Positions 8,021-15,467 are shown, counted from the stretch's first letter. The stretch: 19,450 bases of DNA from HGM04593 sp045646965 (GCA_045646965.1 JAZRLR010000010.1:1-19450), one strand, 5' to 3'. Notes: generated by a model not told the origin, from the sequence alone. Program-made: numbers and translations.

Positions 8021-8884
8021 ATGGAAGAGCAAACGATAAAAATCACAGCAAAAACAGGCCTTGTACTCGAGGGAGGCGGAATGCGCGGCGTATTCACCAG
8101 CGGAGTCCTCGACAACTTTATGGACCGCGGCATCACCTTCCCCTACATCGTGGGCGTGAGCGCAGGAGCCTGCAACAGCCTCTCCTACCTATCGGGACAG
8201 CGCGGCCGTGCCAAGTATGGAAACATCGACCTGCTTGCGCAATACAACTACATCGGCCTCAAATACCTCTTCACACAAGGTAATATAATGGACTACAAGC
8301 TGCTCTTCCACACCTTCCCCGAGAAGATAATACCCTACGACTACGACGCACTCGCCCACAACAGCACCATCTACGAAATGGTGACAACCGACTGCAAGAC
8401 CGGCCGTCCCCTATATTTGAGCGAGAAGAACATCCCCACACGCGTCATCGACATTGTAAAAGCATCGAGCAGCCTACCCTTTGTGAGCCCCATAGTACGC
8501 GTAGACGGCGAGCCTATGCTCGACGGCGGCATCTCCGACTCCATACCCCTGCTGCGCGCACACTCCTTGGGCTACGACCAGAGCGTCGTCGTTCTCACCC
8601 GCAACAAAGGCTATCGCAAGCCCGAAAAACCCACACGCGTGCCTTTTATGTTCTACCGCAAATACCCCGAGCTGCGCGAAGCCATACGCAACCGCAACGC
8701 AATGTATAACGCACAGATAGAACTAGTGGAGCAGCTCGAAGCGGCAGGCAAGGTAACCGTTCTGCGCCCCGAAAAGCCCATCGTCGTGGGCCGCGTCGAG
8801 CGCGACACACAAAAACTCCTCGACCTCTACCAAGAGGGCTACGACTGCGCCGCAAAAATCAAATTCATCACAGAGTACAAATAA
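8021..8884 (+). CDS. patatin-like phospholipase family protein
   Basis: A 287-residue serine lipid acyl hydrolase of the bacterial patatin group (RssA/YjjU-like). The N-terminus has the oxyanion-hole motif EGGGMRGVF (Gly18-20), then GVSAGA with nucleophile Ser47 in the GxSxG elbow, and DGGISDSIPL with catalytic Asp168. These are the complete Ser-Asp dyad and glycine-rich loop. There is no signal peptide, so it should act in the cytoplasm or on the inner face of the membrane. It is divergently transcribed from glutamine synthetase and converges on the M64 remnant 8 bases downstream. Substrate is not determined; the family call is firm. Confidence 0.92.
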   Translation: MEEQTIKITAKTGLVLEGGGMRGVFTSGVLDNFMDRGITFPYIVGVSAGACNSLSYLSGQRGRAKYGNIDLLAQYNYIGLKYLFTQGNIMDYKLLFHTFPEKIIPYDYDALAHNSTIYEMVTTDCKTGRPLYLSEKNIPTRVIDIVKASSSLPFVSPIVRVDGEPMLDGGISDSIPLLRAHSLGYDQSVVVLTRNKGYRKPEKPTRVPFMFYRKYPELREAIRNRNAMYNAQIELVEQLEAAGKVTVLRPEKPIVVGRVERDTQKLLDLYQEGYDCAAKIKFITEYK

Positions 8885-8891
8885 CGCAGGC

Positions 8892-9306
8892 TTAACGCCC
8901 TGTCTGATGCAGAATTACAGTCTCCAACGCCTTCTCGCACACGGGGCCGAAGCGACGCGCCCCATTGCCACGCATATGGCAGGTTACCGTGGGGCGATAT
9001 ATTCCGCTGTTGCGATACCCCGCACCCTCGCACAAGCCCGTCACACACCCCTCGCGACGCTCGTCAGTGGGGCGTTCAACGCCGTCGGCAATCGAGCCCT
9101 CCCATTTCAAAGAGAAATCCACGAGCGTAGTTATATTTGGCTCCCACTGCTCCACATCGCCCACAGCTACCACAGGCGAGTCGTTTCCCGTAAAAATATA
9201 ATTTATGCGCAGAGCAGAATAGGCAAACAGCTTGTCAAAATCCTGCACGGCTGCGTCACACAGTTCCGAGAGTCCCCACAAAGAGCAACGTAAAGAAATT
9301 CTTCAT
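8892..9306 (-). pseudogene. remnant of an M64 (IgA-peptidase-like) metallopeptidase gene
   Basis: The minus strand holds two out-of-phase pieces. From the ATG at 9306 it reads a signal-peptide-like MKNFFTLLFVGTLGTV and then a stop at 9258. A second frame (9281 to 8892, about 129 residues) reads WEPNITTLVDFSLKWEGSI, TGLCEGAGYRNSGIYRP, CHMR and FGPVCEKAL. From memory these resemble the C-terminal part of M64 peptidases (WEPNITTLVDF, EGAGY..GIYRP..C.MR, FCPVC..AI). Upstream of it VQDFDKLFAYSAL aligns with where the family has its HExxH zinc motif, but His, Glu and His are replaced. M64 proteins are normally over 400 residues, so most of the gene is gone. It follows the EamA gene by 8 bases. The interpretation is signal peptide kept, centre deleted, frame broken; a short functional protein from the TTG at 9281 is the less likely alternative. 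Confidence 0.65.
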
Positions 9307-9314
9307 AACAAAAG

Positions 9315-10235
9315 TCATTTCTTTCCTTTGTTTATAATATAAATTCCCGCGGTGGCAAGCAGCGCCGCCACGGCATATTTCCAATAAAAAGGCTCGCCAA
9401 GACACAGGCACGAGCTCACCGCTCCCACCACAGGTATCAAAGAGTTGAATATCGCCACTTTGCCCACGGGGTTACAGCTCAACAGTTTGTTGTAGAGCGT
9501 GAATCCGAGTGTCGAAATACACACCAGCAGAGCAAGGAAAAGAAGCCCAAGAGGTGTCACGCTCGGCAAAGTGGCACCCGCAAGCAGCGAGGGCAGCAAA
9601 AGCATCACACCGCCAAAGAAAAGACTGTATCCCGTGCCCACAAACACATCCACACGCTTGCCAAGGGCGCGTGTCATAAGCCCCGCAAAAGCCGAGCAGA
9701 GCGCGTTGAGAATAATCATACCATCGCCCATAAAAGTGAAAGCACCACCCTCGGCTCCGCCCACGTTCAGCGCAAGCACGCCTGCAAAGCCCACGGCACA
9801 ACCGGTGACCTTGCGCGCTGTGAGCTTGTCACTCTTGAAAAACAAGCAGGCAAACAGCACAAGCAGAAACACACCCAGCGAGTTCAGAATAGCCGCACGT
9901 GCTCCCGCACTATACGAGAGACCTATGTAGAAACAGGCATAATGCAGCGTGGTGTTCAGCAGAGCAAAGGCAAGTATATAGAGCCACCCTCCGCCACTTT
10001 TCACTGCGAAATTCCTGCGCGAGGCACGCGCCACCGACAGAATCAACGCCCCCGACAGCGCAAACCTCACACCCGCAAAGAGCACTTTGCTTCCCGTCAT
10101 ATCCTGCGCAATGCCAAACTCCTCGAAGCCCAATTTAATAAGCGGGTAAGCCCAGCCCCACGACACAGCCGCCGTCAAGGCAAAAGCCACCACCCACAGC
10201 GGCCTCTCAAATACACTTTTCTTTTTCAGTTCCAT
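9315..10235 (-). CDS. EamA/DMT-family inner-membrane transporter
   Basis: A 306-residue protein with about ten predicted membrane helices in the two-repeat layout of the drug/metabolite transporter superfamily. The first repeat begins AFALTAAVSWGWAYPLIKLGF and includes YSAGARAAILNSLGVFLLVLFACLFF followed by KSDKLTARKVTGCAVGFAGVLAL. The second repeat includes GLLFLALLVCISTLGFTLYNKLL and SLIPVVGAVSSCLCLGEPFYWKYAVAALLATAGIYII, ending in KGKK on the cytoplasmic side. The family exports or imports small metabolites; the substrate cannot be told. It lies 12 bases after the DUF1294 gene and just before the M64 remnant, and may be co-transcribed with panE. A -7-like TATTTTTG (10267-10260) inside the end of DUF1294 could give it its own promoter. 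Confidence 0.9.
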   Translation of the reverse strand: MELKKKSVFERPLWVVAFALTAAVSWGWAYPLIKLGFEEFGIAQDMTGSKVLFAGVRFALSGALILSVARASRRNFAVKSGGGWLYILAFALLNTTLHYACFYIGLSYSAGARAAILNSLGVFLLVLFACLFFKSDKLTARKVTGCAVGFAGVLALNVGGAEGGAFTFMGDGMIILNALCSAFAGLMTRALGKRVDVFVGTGYSLFFGGVMLLLPSLLAGATLPSVTPLGLLFLALLVCISTLGFTLYNKLLSCNPVGKVAIFNSLIPVVGAVSSCLCLGEPFYWKYAVAALLATAGIYIINKGKK

Positions 10236-10243
10236 AAATCAAA

Positions 10244-10259
10244 TGCTCTAAACAGAGCA
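10244..10259. repeat. small inverted repeat at the DUF1294/EamA junction
   Basis: TGCTCT (10244-10249) and AGAGCA (10254-10259) are perfect inverted repeats around a 4-base loop spanning the DUF1294 stop codon and adjoining the TATTTTTG at 10267-10260. There is no T run, so it is not a terminator. It could be a weak operator or a chance hairpin. Confidence 0.3.
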
Positions 10260-10574
10260 CAAAAATACAACATTTATTGCGTGCACAGCCACACAATGTA
10301 AAAACCATGCGCGCCACACAGCCCACACACACAGCAGAGCCTGCGCTGCAACAATCAACGGTACCCCATACCTGAACTTTGCGTGCTGCGTCTTGTGCCG
10401 CCACACACGCATCCCCGCAAGAGCGCCCGCCCCACCGCCGGCAAAGACCACCGCCAAAAGCGTGCTCTCGGCAATGCGCGAGGAGCCCCTTTTTGCCTTC
10501 AACTTATCGATGCCGAAGAGAAGAAACGCAAAGCCGTTTACCGCCGGCAGGTAAAATGCAGCGAAGTACCACAT
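10248..10574 (-). CDS. DUF1294 small membrane protein
   Basis: A 108-residue protein from the ATG at 10574 (MWYFAAFYLPAVNGFAFLLFGIDKLKAKRGSSRI). A GTG at 10592, sharing a base with the panE stop codon (TAGTG), would add six residues (114 in all) and is a real alternative because it couples the genes. DUF1294 hallmarks are N..F..FGIDK.KAKRGSSRI.E.TLL, a Gly-rich GGGAGALAGM turn, and RHKTQHAKFRYGVP, flanked by three or four membrane helices. Function of the family is unknown. It sits between panE and the EamA transporter, with overlap upstream and a 12-base gap downstream, so it is very likely part of that transcript. Confidence 0.85.
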   Translation of the reverse strand: MWYFAAFYLPAVNGFAFLLFGIDKLKAKRGSSRIAESTLLAVVFAGGGAGALAGMRVWRHKTQHAKFRYGVPLIVAAQALLCVWAVWRAWFLHCVAVHAINVVFLCSV

Positions 10575-10591
10575 CACCGTTCCGCCGCCCA

Positions 10592-11596
10592 CTACTTAAA
10601 GTATTGCAGGTTTTCGAAACCGGGCTTCAGCACCCCCTGCTCAATCTTGTGTATAATCTCCACCACGCAATCGTTGGCAGGCGTGGGGCAACCCACCTTG
10701 CGGCCATAGTCGGCCACTGCGCCGTTTATTGCGTCCACTTCGGTGAGCTTGCCCTTTTCAAGGTCCTGCAACATACTCGCCTTCAGCTTTGCGTGCTTGC
10801 GTATCGCAATGGGAATTATAAAAAACGAGAAAGCACGCTTGAGTGCATTTCTATAGTCGAGCAACTTCACTATATCCTTACCCTGAACCGGTTCAATGCG
10901 AATACCGCCCGCAGCGCACACATCTATACACTCCTTTATGAGAGCCTGCACCACACGACGCGACTCACGAGGGCCTGCCGCCTCGCCAAACGTGCAGCCG
11001 AGCACCGCACTCATACCCGAGAAAGCCGCGTTTATGAGCAACTTGCTCCATCGGGTGCCCAGGAAATTCTCCTCCACATCCACCGTGCCCATCGTCTCGA
11101 GCAGCTCCTTCACCTTTGCAAAATGCTTGCTACGCTTCTCCGAAATAGAGCCCAGAGAGAACGACAGCGCATCGGGCTCGCTTGTCAGCTCACACACACC
11201 CGGAGCCTGCATCGTTGCACCCCACGCCACGGTAGAGCCAAGCACACGCTCCTCGCCCAGCACCGCAGCAATCTGCACCTCGGGCAAGCCGTTCTGAAAG
11301 GTCACAAGCACACCGTCGGGTGCAAGAAAACCCTTGAGCATCTCTACCACCTCGGCGTTGTGCTGCTGCTTTGTCATCAGGAACAGAATATCATACACAC
11401 CGTTCATCTCGTCGGGCGTGTAAGCCACCACAGGCTGTGTAAACTGCATAGTGCCCACCACTTGCGCGCCCTTCTCCTTGAGAGCCGCAACGTGTGCTTT
11501 ATTACGATTTATCAACTCCACGGGCACACCCGCCTTGCTTATAAAAGCTCCAAGAATAGTGCCCAAGGAGCCGGCACCATATATCGCTATACGCAT
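10592..11596 (-). CDS. panE: 2-dehydropantoate 2-reductase (ketopantoate reductase)
   Basis: A 334-residue cytoplasmic oxidoreductase that would reduce ketopantoate to pantoate with NADPH in pantothenate/coenzyme A synthesis. The N-terminal Rossmann motif is MRIAIYGAGSLGTILG (GAGSLG, residues 7-12). Family motifs follow: FLMTKQQHNAEVVEML, FQNGLPE and GSTVAWGATMQAPG, then the C-terminal helical domain with RWSKLLINAAFSGMSAVLG, which contains the family's conserved Lys and Asn, and CPTPANDCVVEII. It is the first gene of a minus-strand unit with DUF1294 and EamA. Some members of this fold act on related 2-oxo acids, so the exact substrate is probable, not proven. Confidence 0.88.
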   Translation of the reverse strand: MRIAIYGAGSLGTILGAFISKAGVPVELINRNKAHVAALKEKGAQVVGTMQFTQPVVAYTPDEMNGVYDILFLMTKQQHNAEVVEMLKGFLAPDGVLVTFQNGLPEVQIAAVLGEERVLGSTVAWGATMQAPGVCELTSEPDALSFSLGSISEKRSKHFAKVKELLETMGTVDVEENFLGTRWSKLLINAAFSGMSAVLGCTFGEAAGPRESRRVVQALIKECIDVCAAGGIRIEPVQGKDIVKLLDYRNALKRAFSFFIIPIAIRKHAKLKASMLQDLEKGKLTEVDAINGAVADYGRKVGCPTPANDCVVEIIHKIEQGVLKPGFENLQYFK

Positions 11597-11651
11597 AAAA
11601 TTAAAAATCTATTTAGTTTAAATATTGCGGCACCTCGCCACATTTCATCGG

Positions 11652-11682
11652 CAAATATAGCACAACCCTCACCGCCGTCAAA
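11652..11682 (-). promoter_or_regulatory. promoter of the panE unit
   Basis: On the minus strand TATATTTG (11659-11652) matches TAnnTTTG and TTTG (11682-11679) lies 19 bases upstream. The ATG at 11596 gives a leader of about 50 bases. Confidence 0.65.
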
Positions 11683-11807
11683 GTTTTTTTTATTTTATCC
11701 CACATCGCCCCGCCCTCGCCACCCCGCTGCATATTACTTTTAAACCAAACCACCACCGTGTAAAATCACGGCAAGCCCCCCAAAAGCAAAAATTATGCAA
11801 TAAGTTC

Positions 11808-11836
11808 GCAAATATCAAAAAACCGCACTATCTTTG
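11808..11836 (+). promoter_or_regulatory. promoter of the SDR/acyltransferase pair
   Basis: TATCTTTG (11829-11836) matches TAnnTTTG and lies 23 bases before the ATG at 11860. The -33 region is only a partial match (GTTCG near 11804-11808). The intergenic stretch 11683-11807 otherwise holds only a 5-bp hairpin (CCGTG/CACGG, 11756-11771). Confidence 0.5.
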
Positions 11837-11859
11837 AGTGACGAATATTATAAAAACAG

Positions 11860-12573
11860 ATGGAAAAACCCTTCAAAGACAAAGTTGCAATAATTACAGG
11901 CGGTGCCGCAGGCATAGGACGCTGCATAGCCCAAGAGTTCCGCGCAGCGGGAGCCTGCGTGTATGTGATAGACAAGCAGGCGGGCGACCACTTTGTGGGG
12001 GACATCGCAAAGAAAGAGGTACTCGAGGCCTTTGCCGCCGAGATAATAAAGAAACACCCGCACATCGATTACATAATAAACAACGCACTCCCCATTATGC
12101 GCGGCATCGACGAGTGCAGCTACGAGGAATTTGAGTATGCAATGAGCGTGGGAGTCACCGCCCCGTTCTACCTTGTGAAGCTCCTCGCGCCCCATCTGTC
12201 GCAAGGTGCATCAATTATAAACATCTCTTCGTCGCGCGACCGTATGAGCCAGCCGCAGACCGAGAGCTACACCGCAGCCAAGGGAGGCATCTCCGCGCTC
12301 ACACACGCCCTCGCCGTGAGCCTCGCAGGCAGGGCAAGAGTCAATTCCATCTCCCCGGGGTGGATTGACACCACGGGCACCACATACAGCGGGCCCGACG
12401 CCGTGCAGCATCCCGCAGGGCGTGTAGGCACCCCCAAGGACATTGCAAACGCCGTGCTTTTCCTCTGCTCACCCGCGGCAGGCTTCATAACAGGAGAAAA
12501 CATCTGCATCGATGGAGGAATGACCAGGCAAATGATTTACCACGGCGACAACGGCTGGAAGTTAGAACCTTAA
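11860..12573 (+). CDS. short-chain dehydrogenase/reductase (SDR) family oxidoreductase
   Basis: A 237-residue classical SDR enzyme. Seen in order: cofactor motif TGGAAGIG (13-20), an acidic residue after the second strand (VYVIDKQ), which favours NAD(H), INNAL (73-77) in place of the usual NNAG, NISSSRD with the catalytic Ser near 123-125, active-site SYTAAKG (Tyr137, Lys141), SPGWIDT, and the C-terminal FITGENICIDGG. All catalytic residues are present, so it should be active on an alcohol/carbonyl substrate that cannot be named. The CAT-like gene begins 11 bases after its stop, and both end at the terminator at 13225-13250, so the two probably act together or are co-regulated. Confidence 0.92.
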   Translation: MEKPFKDKVAIITGGAAGIGRCIAQEFRAAGACVYVIDKQAGDHFVGDIAKKEVLEAFAAEIIKKHPHIDYIINNALPIMRGIDECSYEEFEYAMSVGVTAPFYLVKLLAPHLSQGASIINISSSRDRMSQPQTESYTAAKGGISALTHALAVSLAGRARVNSISPGWIDTTGTTYSGPDAVQHPAGRVGTPKDIANAVLFLCSPAAGFITGENICIDGGMTRQMIYHGDNGWKLEP

Positions 12574-12584
12574 ACGCACACACA

Positions 12585-13199
12585 ATGAAGAGAGAGATAA
12601 ACCCACAAGAGACATCGCGAGCCGCAGCCTTTGAGCTGTGGATGAGTTCCCCTATGCCTATGGTAACGCTCACCAAGACATTCGACGTGAGCAACCTGCG
12701 CAAGGTGAGCAAAAAGAGAGGCATAAAATTCAATGCCCTTCTCTGCCTGTGCATAGGCAGGGCGGCGAGCCGAGTAAAGGAATTCTACCTGCTGCCCGAG
12801 CGAGGCAAGCTCTTCCTCTACGACCGCATAGCCGTAAACGTAATTGTGCCCAACTGCAAGGGAGGGATAAACTCGTGCGACATACCCCTCGGCGACGTCA
12901 CGCAGTTTGCCGACAGCTACAACACCCTCACCGCCCGCGCCGCCAACGAGTGCGAGAGTTCTTTTTTAGAGGACTATATGATTGTGGGCACCTCGGCAAT
13001 GATTCAGACAGAACTCGACAGCATAGTAAACCAGTACACCGACAAGTTCTGCAACCCAATGGTTATGTGGGGCAGATACCGTAAGCGTTGGTTTAAGACC
13101 ACGCTGCCCATATCGTTCCAGTTCCACCACGTTCAGATGGACGGCGGGCACGGCGCCGCCTTCCTCGAGCTCCTGCAGAAAGAGATAGACAGCCTGTAA
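12585..13199 (+). CDS. chloramphenicol-acetyltransferase-like (CatA fold) acyltransferase
   Basis: A 204-residue protein of the CAT-like acyltransferase fold. The active-site motif HHVQMDGGH near the C-terminus (His181/His182, Asp186) matches the HHxxxDG catalytic signature. Elsewhere there are family-like stretches such as KKRGIKFNALLCLCIGRAASRV, FYLLPERGKLFLYDRIAVNVIV and the SFQFHHVQMDGGHGAAFLELLQKEI end. The enzyme would transfer an acyl group from acyl-CoA to a hydroxyl. It is somewhat shorter than typical CAT (about 213-220 residues), and similar chromosomal genes in Bacteroidales are not necessarily drug-resistance genes; sequence alone does not show chloramphenicol as substrate. Co-transcription with an SDR suggests a small-molecule modification step. 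Confidence 0.85.
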   Translation: MKREINPQETSRAAAFELWMSSPMPMVTLTKTFDVSNLRKVSKKRGIKFNALLCLCIGRAASRVKEFYLLPERGKLFLYDRIAVNVIVPNCKGGINSCDIPLGDVTQFADSYNTLTARAANECESSFLEDYMIVGTSAMIQTELDSIVNQYTDKFCNPMVMWGRYRKRWFKTTLPISFQFHHVQMDGGHGAAFLELLQKEIDSL

Positions 13200-13506
13200 T
13201 TTTCAAAAACAGACACCCACACCCGGGGGGGCATCACGCCTCCCCCTTTTCGTCATATCCCGCGTCCACGGCTCCTTGTAAATTCTAACGCCCCCTCAAA
13301 AGTGCCGCACAACCACTCCACAGGCATATTTAAGAAAATTCTCAACAAACAAGAATACCACAACTACCCAAGCAAGCAAAACCCACCCCACCCATTCGCA
13401 CATTTACCTATCAAACATAAGCAGTTACAAAACATAAGCCCCTCGAAAACTATTCAAAATACCCTAAAAAAGATAAGAAAAGTTTAAATATTAAAACTTT
13501 TTACTC
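13200..13506. other. intergenic region with terminator upstream of the sigma/GTPase cluster
   Basis: Apart from the terminator at 13225-13250, this holds AC-rich sequence with no credible gene. A 61-codon open frame (13302-13487) has a Pro/His/Lys/Asn-rich product with no recognisable pattern and was not called. The region isolates the downstream cluster from the SDR/acyltransferase pair. Confidence 0.5.
13225..13250 (+). terminator. intrinsic terminator of the SDR/acyltransferase pair
   Basis: GGGGG-GGC, loop ATCAC, GCC-T-CCCCC forms an 8-bp GC stem with one bulged T, followed by TTTT. It begins 25 bases past the acyltransferase stop. Confidence 0.75.
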
Positions 13507-13514
13507 TACATTTG
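13507..13514 (+). promoter_or_regulatory. -7 element of the sigma/GTPase cluster
   Basis: TACATTTG matches TAnnTTTG, and a TTTA (13483-13486) lies 20 bases upstream as a degenerate -33. The start would be near 13521, giving a leader of about 87 bases before the ATG at 13608. It is the only promoter candidate seen before the six-gene run. Confidence 0.5.
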
Positions 13515-13607
13515 CGAGTAGCAACTTTTATATATAAAAGGAACCGCACAAAGCATTTGAATACCAAAACACAAAATATAAACCACATAAAGAACCGAGA
13601 CAAAGAA

Positions 13608-14255
13608 ATGATTTTACGCAAATCATACAAAGATATGACCGACAGCGAGATAATCTCACTTATAGTTGCGGGCAACGAAGAGGCATTTCTCTATCTTATT
13701 TACGACAGATACGAGAGCGACATCAAATTTTATACTCAGCGTTACTACAACACACTCGATTATCTCGAAGACCTTATAAGCTACCTCTGCATACATCTAA
13801 AGGGCGAGGCCGGCGACTGGCAAAAACTAAAATCGTTCAAAGGCAAAAGCTCGTTCAGAACCTGGTTCTGCATAGTTGTTTCGCATCTTTTTCTTGAAAA
13901 AAGAAAAGAATTGATAGGTTTGGGAACTATGGAAGACTCTATAGGAGAAAACACCTTGCCCGAGCCTGTTGAAGAAGCCACCAATCAAAATAAGGTGATG
14001 GTGATGGAAGCAATCAAGCGATTAAAGAACGAAGACTATCGTTTCATCCTGATTAAAGAACTGCAGGGGTACAACCACAAAGAGATAGCCGAGATGATTG
14101 CCAAAAAAAGAATAAAAGAGAACAAAGTGAGCTACTACAACGGCAAAGTCGTAGTACCCGACGCCCACTATGTAGATATGAATAAAGCGAGGGCACTCAA
14201 AGAGGTCAAAGCTATTGTAGAACTGATAAATAAAGAGTGGTATGAAAATAAGTGA
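13608..14255 (+). CDS. ECF-like sigma-70 family factor with an insertion in region 4
   Basis: The protein is 215 residues from the ATG at 13608. A further in-frame ATG at 13512 overlaps the -7 element and was rejected. Region 2 is typical of ECF sigma factors: MTDSEIISLIVAGNEEAFLYLIYDRY, then a FKGKSSFRTWFCIVVSHLFLEKRKE stretch. Region 4 begins normally (RLKNEDYRFILIKELQGYNHKEIAEMI). Where the recognition helix normally follows at once, there is KKRIKENKVSYYNGKVVVPDAHYVDMNKARALKEV (split here only for description), so about 20 residues appear to be inserted inside the helix-turn-helix. It overlaps the next gene by 14 bases and heads a six-gene run, so it is probably its dedicated regulator. 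Binding specificity cannot be told. Confidence 0.82.
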   Translation: MILRKSYKDMTDSEIISLIVAGNEEAFLYLIYDRYESDIKFYTQRYYNTLDYLEDLISYLCIHLKGEAGDWQKLKSFKGKSSFRTWFCIVVSHLFLEKRKELIGLGTMEDSIGENTLPEPVEEATNQNKVMVMEAIKRLKNEDYRFILIKELQGYNHKEIAEMIAKKRIKENKVSYYNGKVVVPDAHYVDMNKARALKEVKAIVELINKEWYENK

Positions 14256-14601
14256 CGAACTCATTGCCTGCTACATCGATGGTACAGCCACAGCCGAAGA
14301 GCGCAATATTGTAAGAAACTATCTGTGCGAGCACCCCGAGGAGTATGAACACATCGTGTGCCTTATGGACAACGACACCACAGACTACCTGGGCGAGCAA
14401 ACAGAGATTACAGACGATTGCACCTCGATGCTCTGCGACAATTACTCAAACATCGCATACTCGGCTGCAGCATTTGCCCCCTGCGTTGGAGAATTCAACG
14501 ATATAATAAACGAAGAAGAAAAGAAAAAAATTCTCTCAAAGAGCAAAAGCCTGCACTACAGATTAAACAAGCTGTGCGACGAACTCGACGATATATTATA
14601 A
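14242..14601 (+). CDS. small acidic protein, candidate soluble anti-sigma factor
   Basis: A 119-residue acidic protein. Its start MKISDELIACYIDGTATAEERNIVRNYL resembles the N-terminal segment of Bacteroidota proteins encoded after ECF sigma genes (ISDELLAAYLDG...TxEE pattern), some of which are anti-sigma factors. The C-terminal part (EEEKKKILSKSKSLHYRLNKLCDELDDIL) is helical. There is no membrane segment and no signal peptide, unlike most anti-sigma factors, so it should act in the cytoplasm. Cysteines (residues 10, 29, 40, 60, 65, 81, 113) are numerous for its size, which could allow redox or metal sensing; that is inference. The start lies 14 bases inside the sigma gene, indicating translational coupling and fixed stoichiometry. 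Confidence 0.75.
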   Translation: MKISDELIACYIDGTATAEERNIVRNYLCEHPEEYEHIVCLMDNDTTDYLGEQTEITDDCTSMLCDNYSNIAYSAAAFAPCVGEFNDIINEEEKKKILSKSKSLHYRLNKLCDELDDIL

Positions 14602-14607
14602 AAGGTT

Positions 14608-15417
14608 ATGCCCATTATCGAAGGATATATAAAATTAAAGGAGAAAGCAGAGTCCTTCATAGCCTCTGTAAAAAAAACGGAGATTCTTTCACAAGAGAAA
14701 GAGCCCCCGCTCCCCTATGCATATCCCTGCGATAACTACATCGACACCATTTTGTCAAACACTCTGGTGCGCACATCCCTTCGCAGCTTTTCCGACAAAT
14801 ACTGCACAGAGCAGATAGGCAACATAAAGGCCACAAGCCGGCCTGTTACCCCAAACAGCCACCCCGGGCTCTGCGACGTGCTACACAGCTGCTGCACCTC
14901 CTTGAACGTGCAGGAATGCCCGCAAACATATATAACCGGCAGCCTGCAGGGGATAAACGCGTTGAGCATAGGCACCGACACAGAGCCCATTATCCTTGTG
15001 AGCCGCAAAGCCGCAATCGCCCTACCCGAGGCAGAGCTCAAGTTTATGATTGGACACGAACTGGGGCACATACTTCAAAAAAACCTTATGTGCCACACCG
15101 TCAAGGGAGTGCTCGACAATTTCAACAACAAGAACGAGGCGTTGGGCAGCATCGTAGCGGGAATTGTCGATTTACCGCTCAACAAATGGTACCGATGCAC
15201 CGAGTTCACAGCCGACCGAGCCGGCCTTATATGTTGCAGAGACATAGACTCGATAAAGAGATTGTTTAACAAAATATTTGAAAGAAAATCAAGAACAGGT
15301 TTTCACCAATTTACCGAGATATATAAGAATCACCCAAACATAGAGTCGCGCCTTGCAAATATCTGCGAGTTTGCGCAGTCACACACCTACAAAAAAATTA
15401 TAGGCGAGAAAAGATAG
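14608..15417 (+). CDS. M48-type zinc metallopeptidase, soluble form
   Basis: A 269-residue protein with zinc-peptidase motif MIGHELGHIL (His150, Glu151, His154) and a downstream EFTADRAGL (Glu199, Asp203), the ExxxD arrangement of M48 peptidases (HtpX/Ste24/YcaL group). The preceding PIILVSRKAAIALPEAELKFMIGHELGH is typical of the family. There is no signal peptide and no clear transmembrane helix, whereas HtpX and Ste24 are membrane-bound, so this is a cytoplasmic or peripheral form. It contains about ten cysteines. It begins 6 bases after the candidate anti-sigma gene. Co-expression with a DUF445 membrane protein and GTPases suggests quality control or regulated cleavage in that system, possibly of the anti-sigma protein itself, which is inference. 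Confidence 0.85.
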   Translation: MPIIEGYIKLKEKAESFIASVKKTEILSQEKEPPLPYAYPCDNYIDTILSNTLVRTSLRSFSDKYCTEQIGNIKATSRPVTPNSHPGLCDVLHSCCTSLNVQECPQTYITGSLQGINALSIGTDTEPIILVSRKAAIALPEAELKFMIGHELGHILQKNLMCHTVKGVLDNFNNKNEALGSIVAGIVDLPLNKWYRCTEFTADRAGLICCRDIDSIKRLFNKIFERKSRTGFHQFTEIYKNHPNIESRLANICEFAQSHTYKKIIGEKR

Positions 15418-15467
15418 AAAACAGCACAGGCATCACTCTAATTAGTATATATAAAACAAGAAAAAAT

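Noticed and set aside
8882..8912. Hairpin between the patatin-like gene and the M64 remnant as a terminator
   Set aside because: The stem (CAGG-C/G-CCTG) is short with a bulge and has no T run on either strand.
9258..9306. Programmed frameshift restoring a functional M64 protein
   Set aside because: No slippery heptamer was seen, the catalytic zinc motif is absent, and most of the family's length is missing.
10379..11743. A long plus-strand open frame of 454 codons
   Set aside because: It is antisense to panE and DUF1294, is His/Arg/Leu-rich and has no domain, while the opposite strand has clear conserved motifs.
13302..13487. A plus-strand open frame of 61 codons before the sigma factor
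   Set aside because: The product is Pro/His/Asn/Lys-rich with no pattern, and it lies in AC-rich intergenic sequence.
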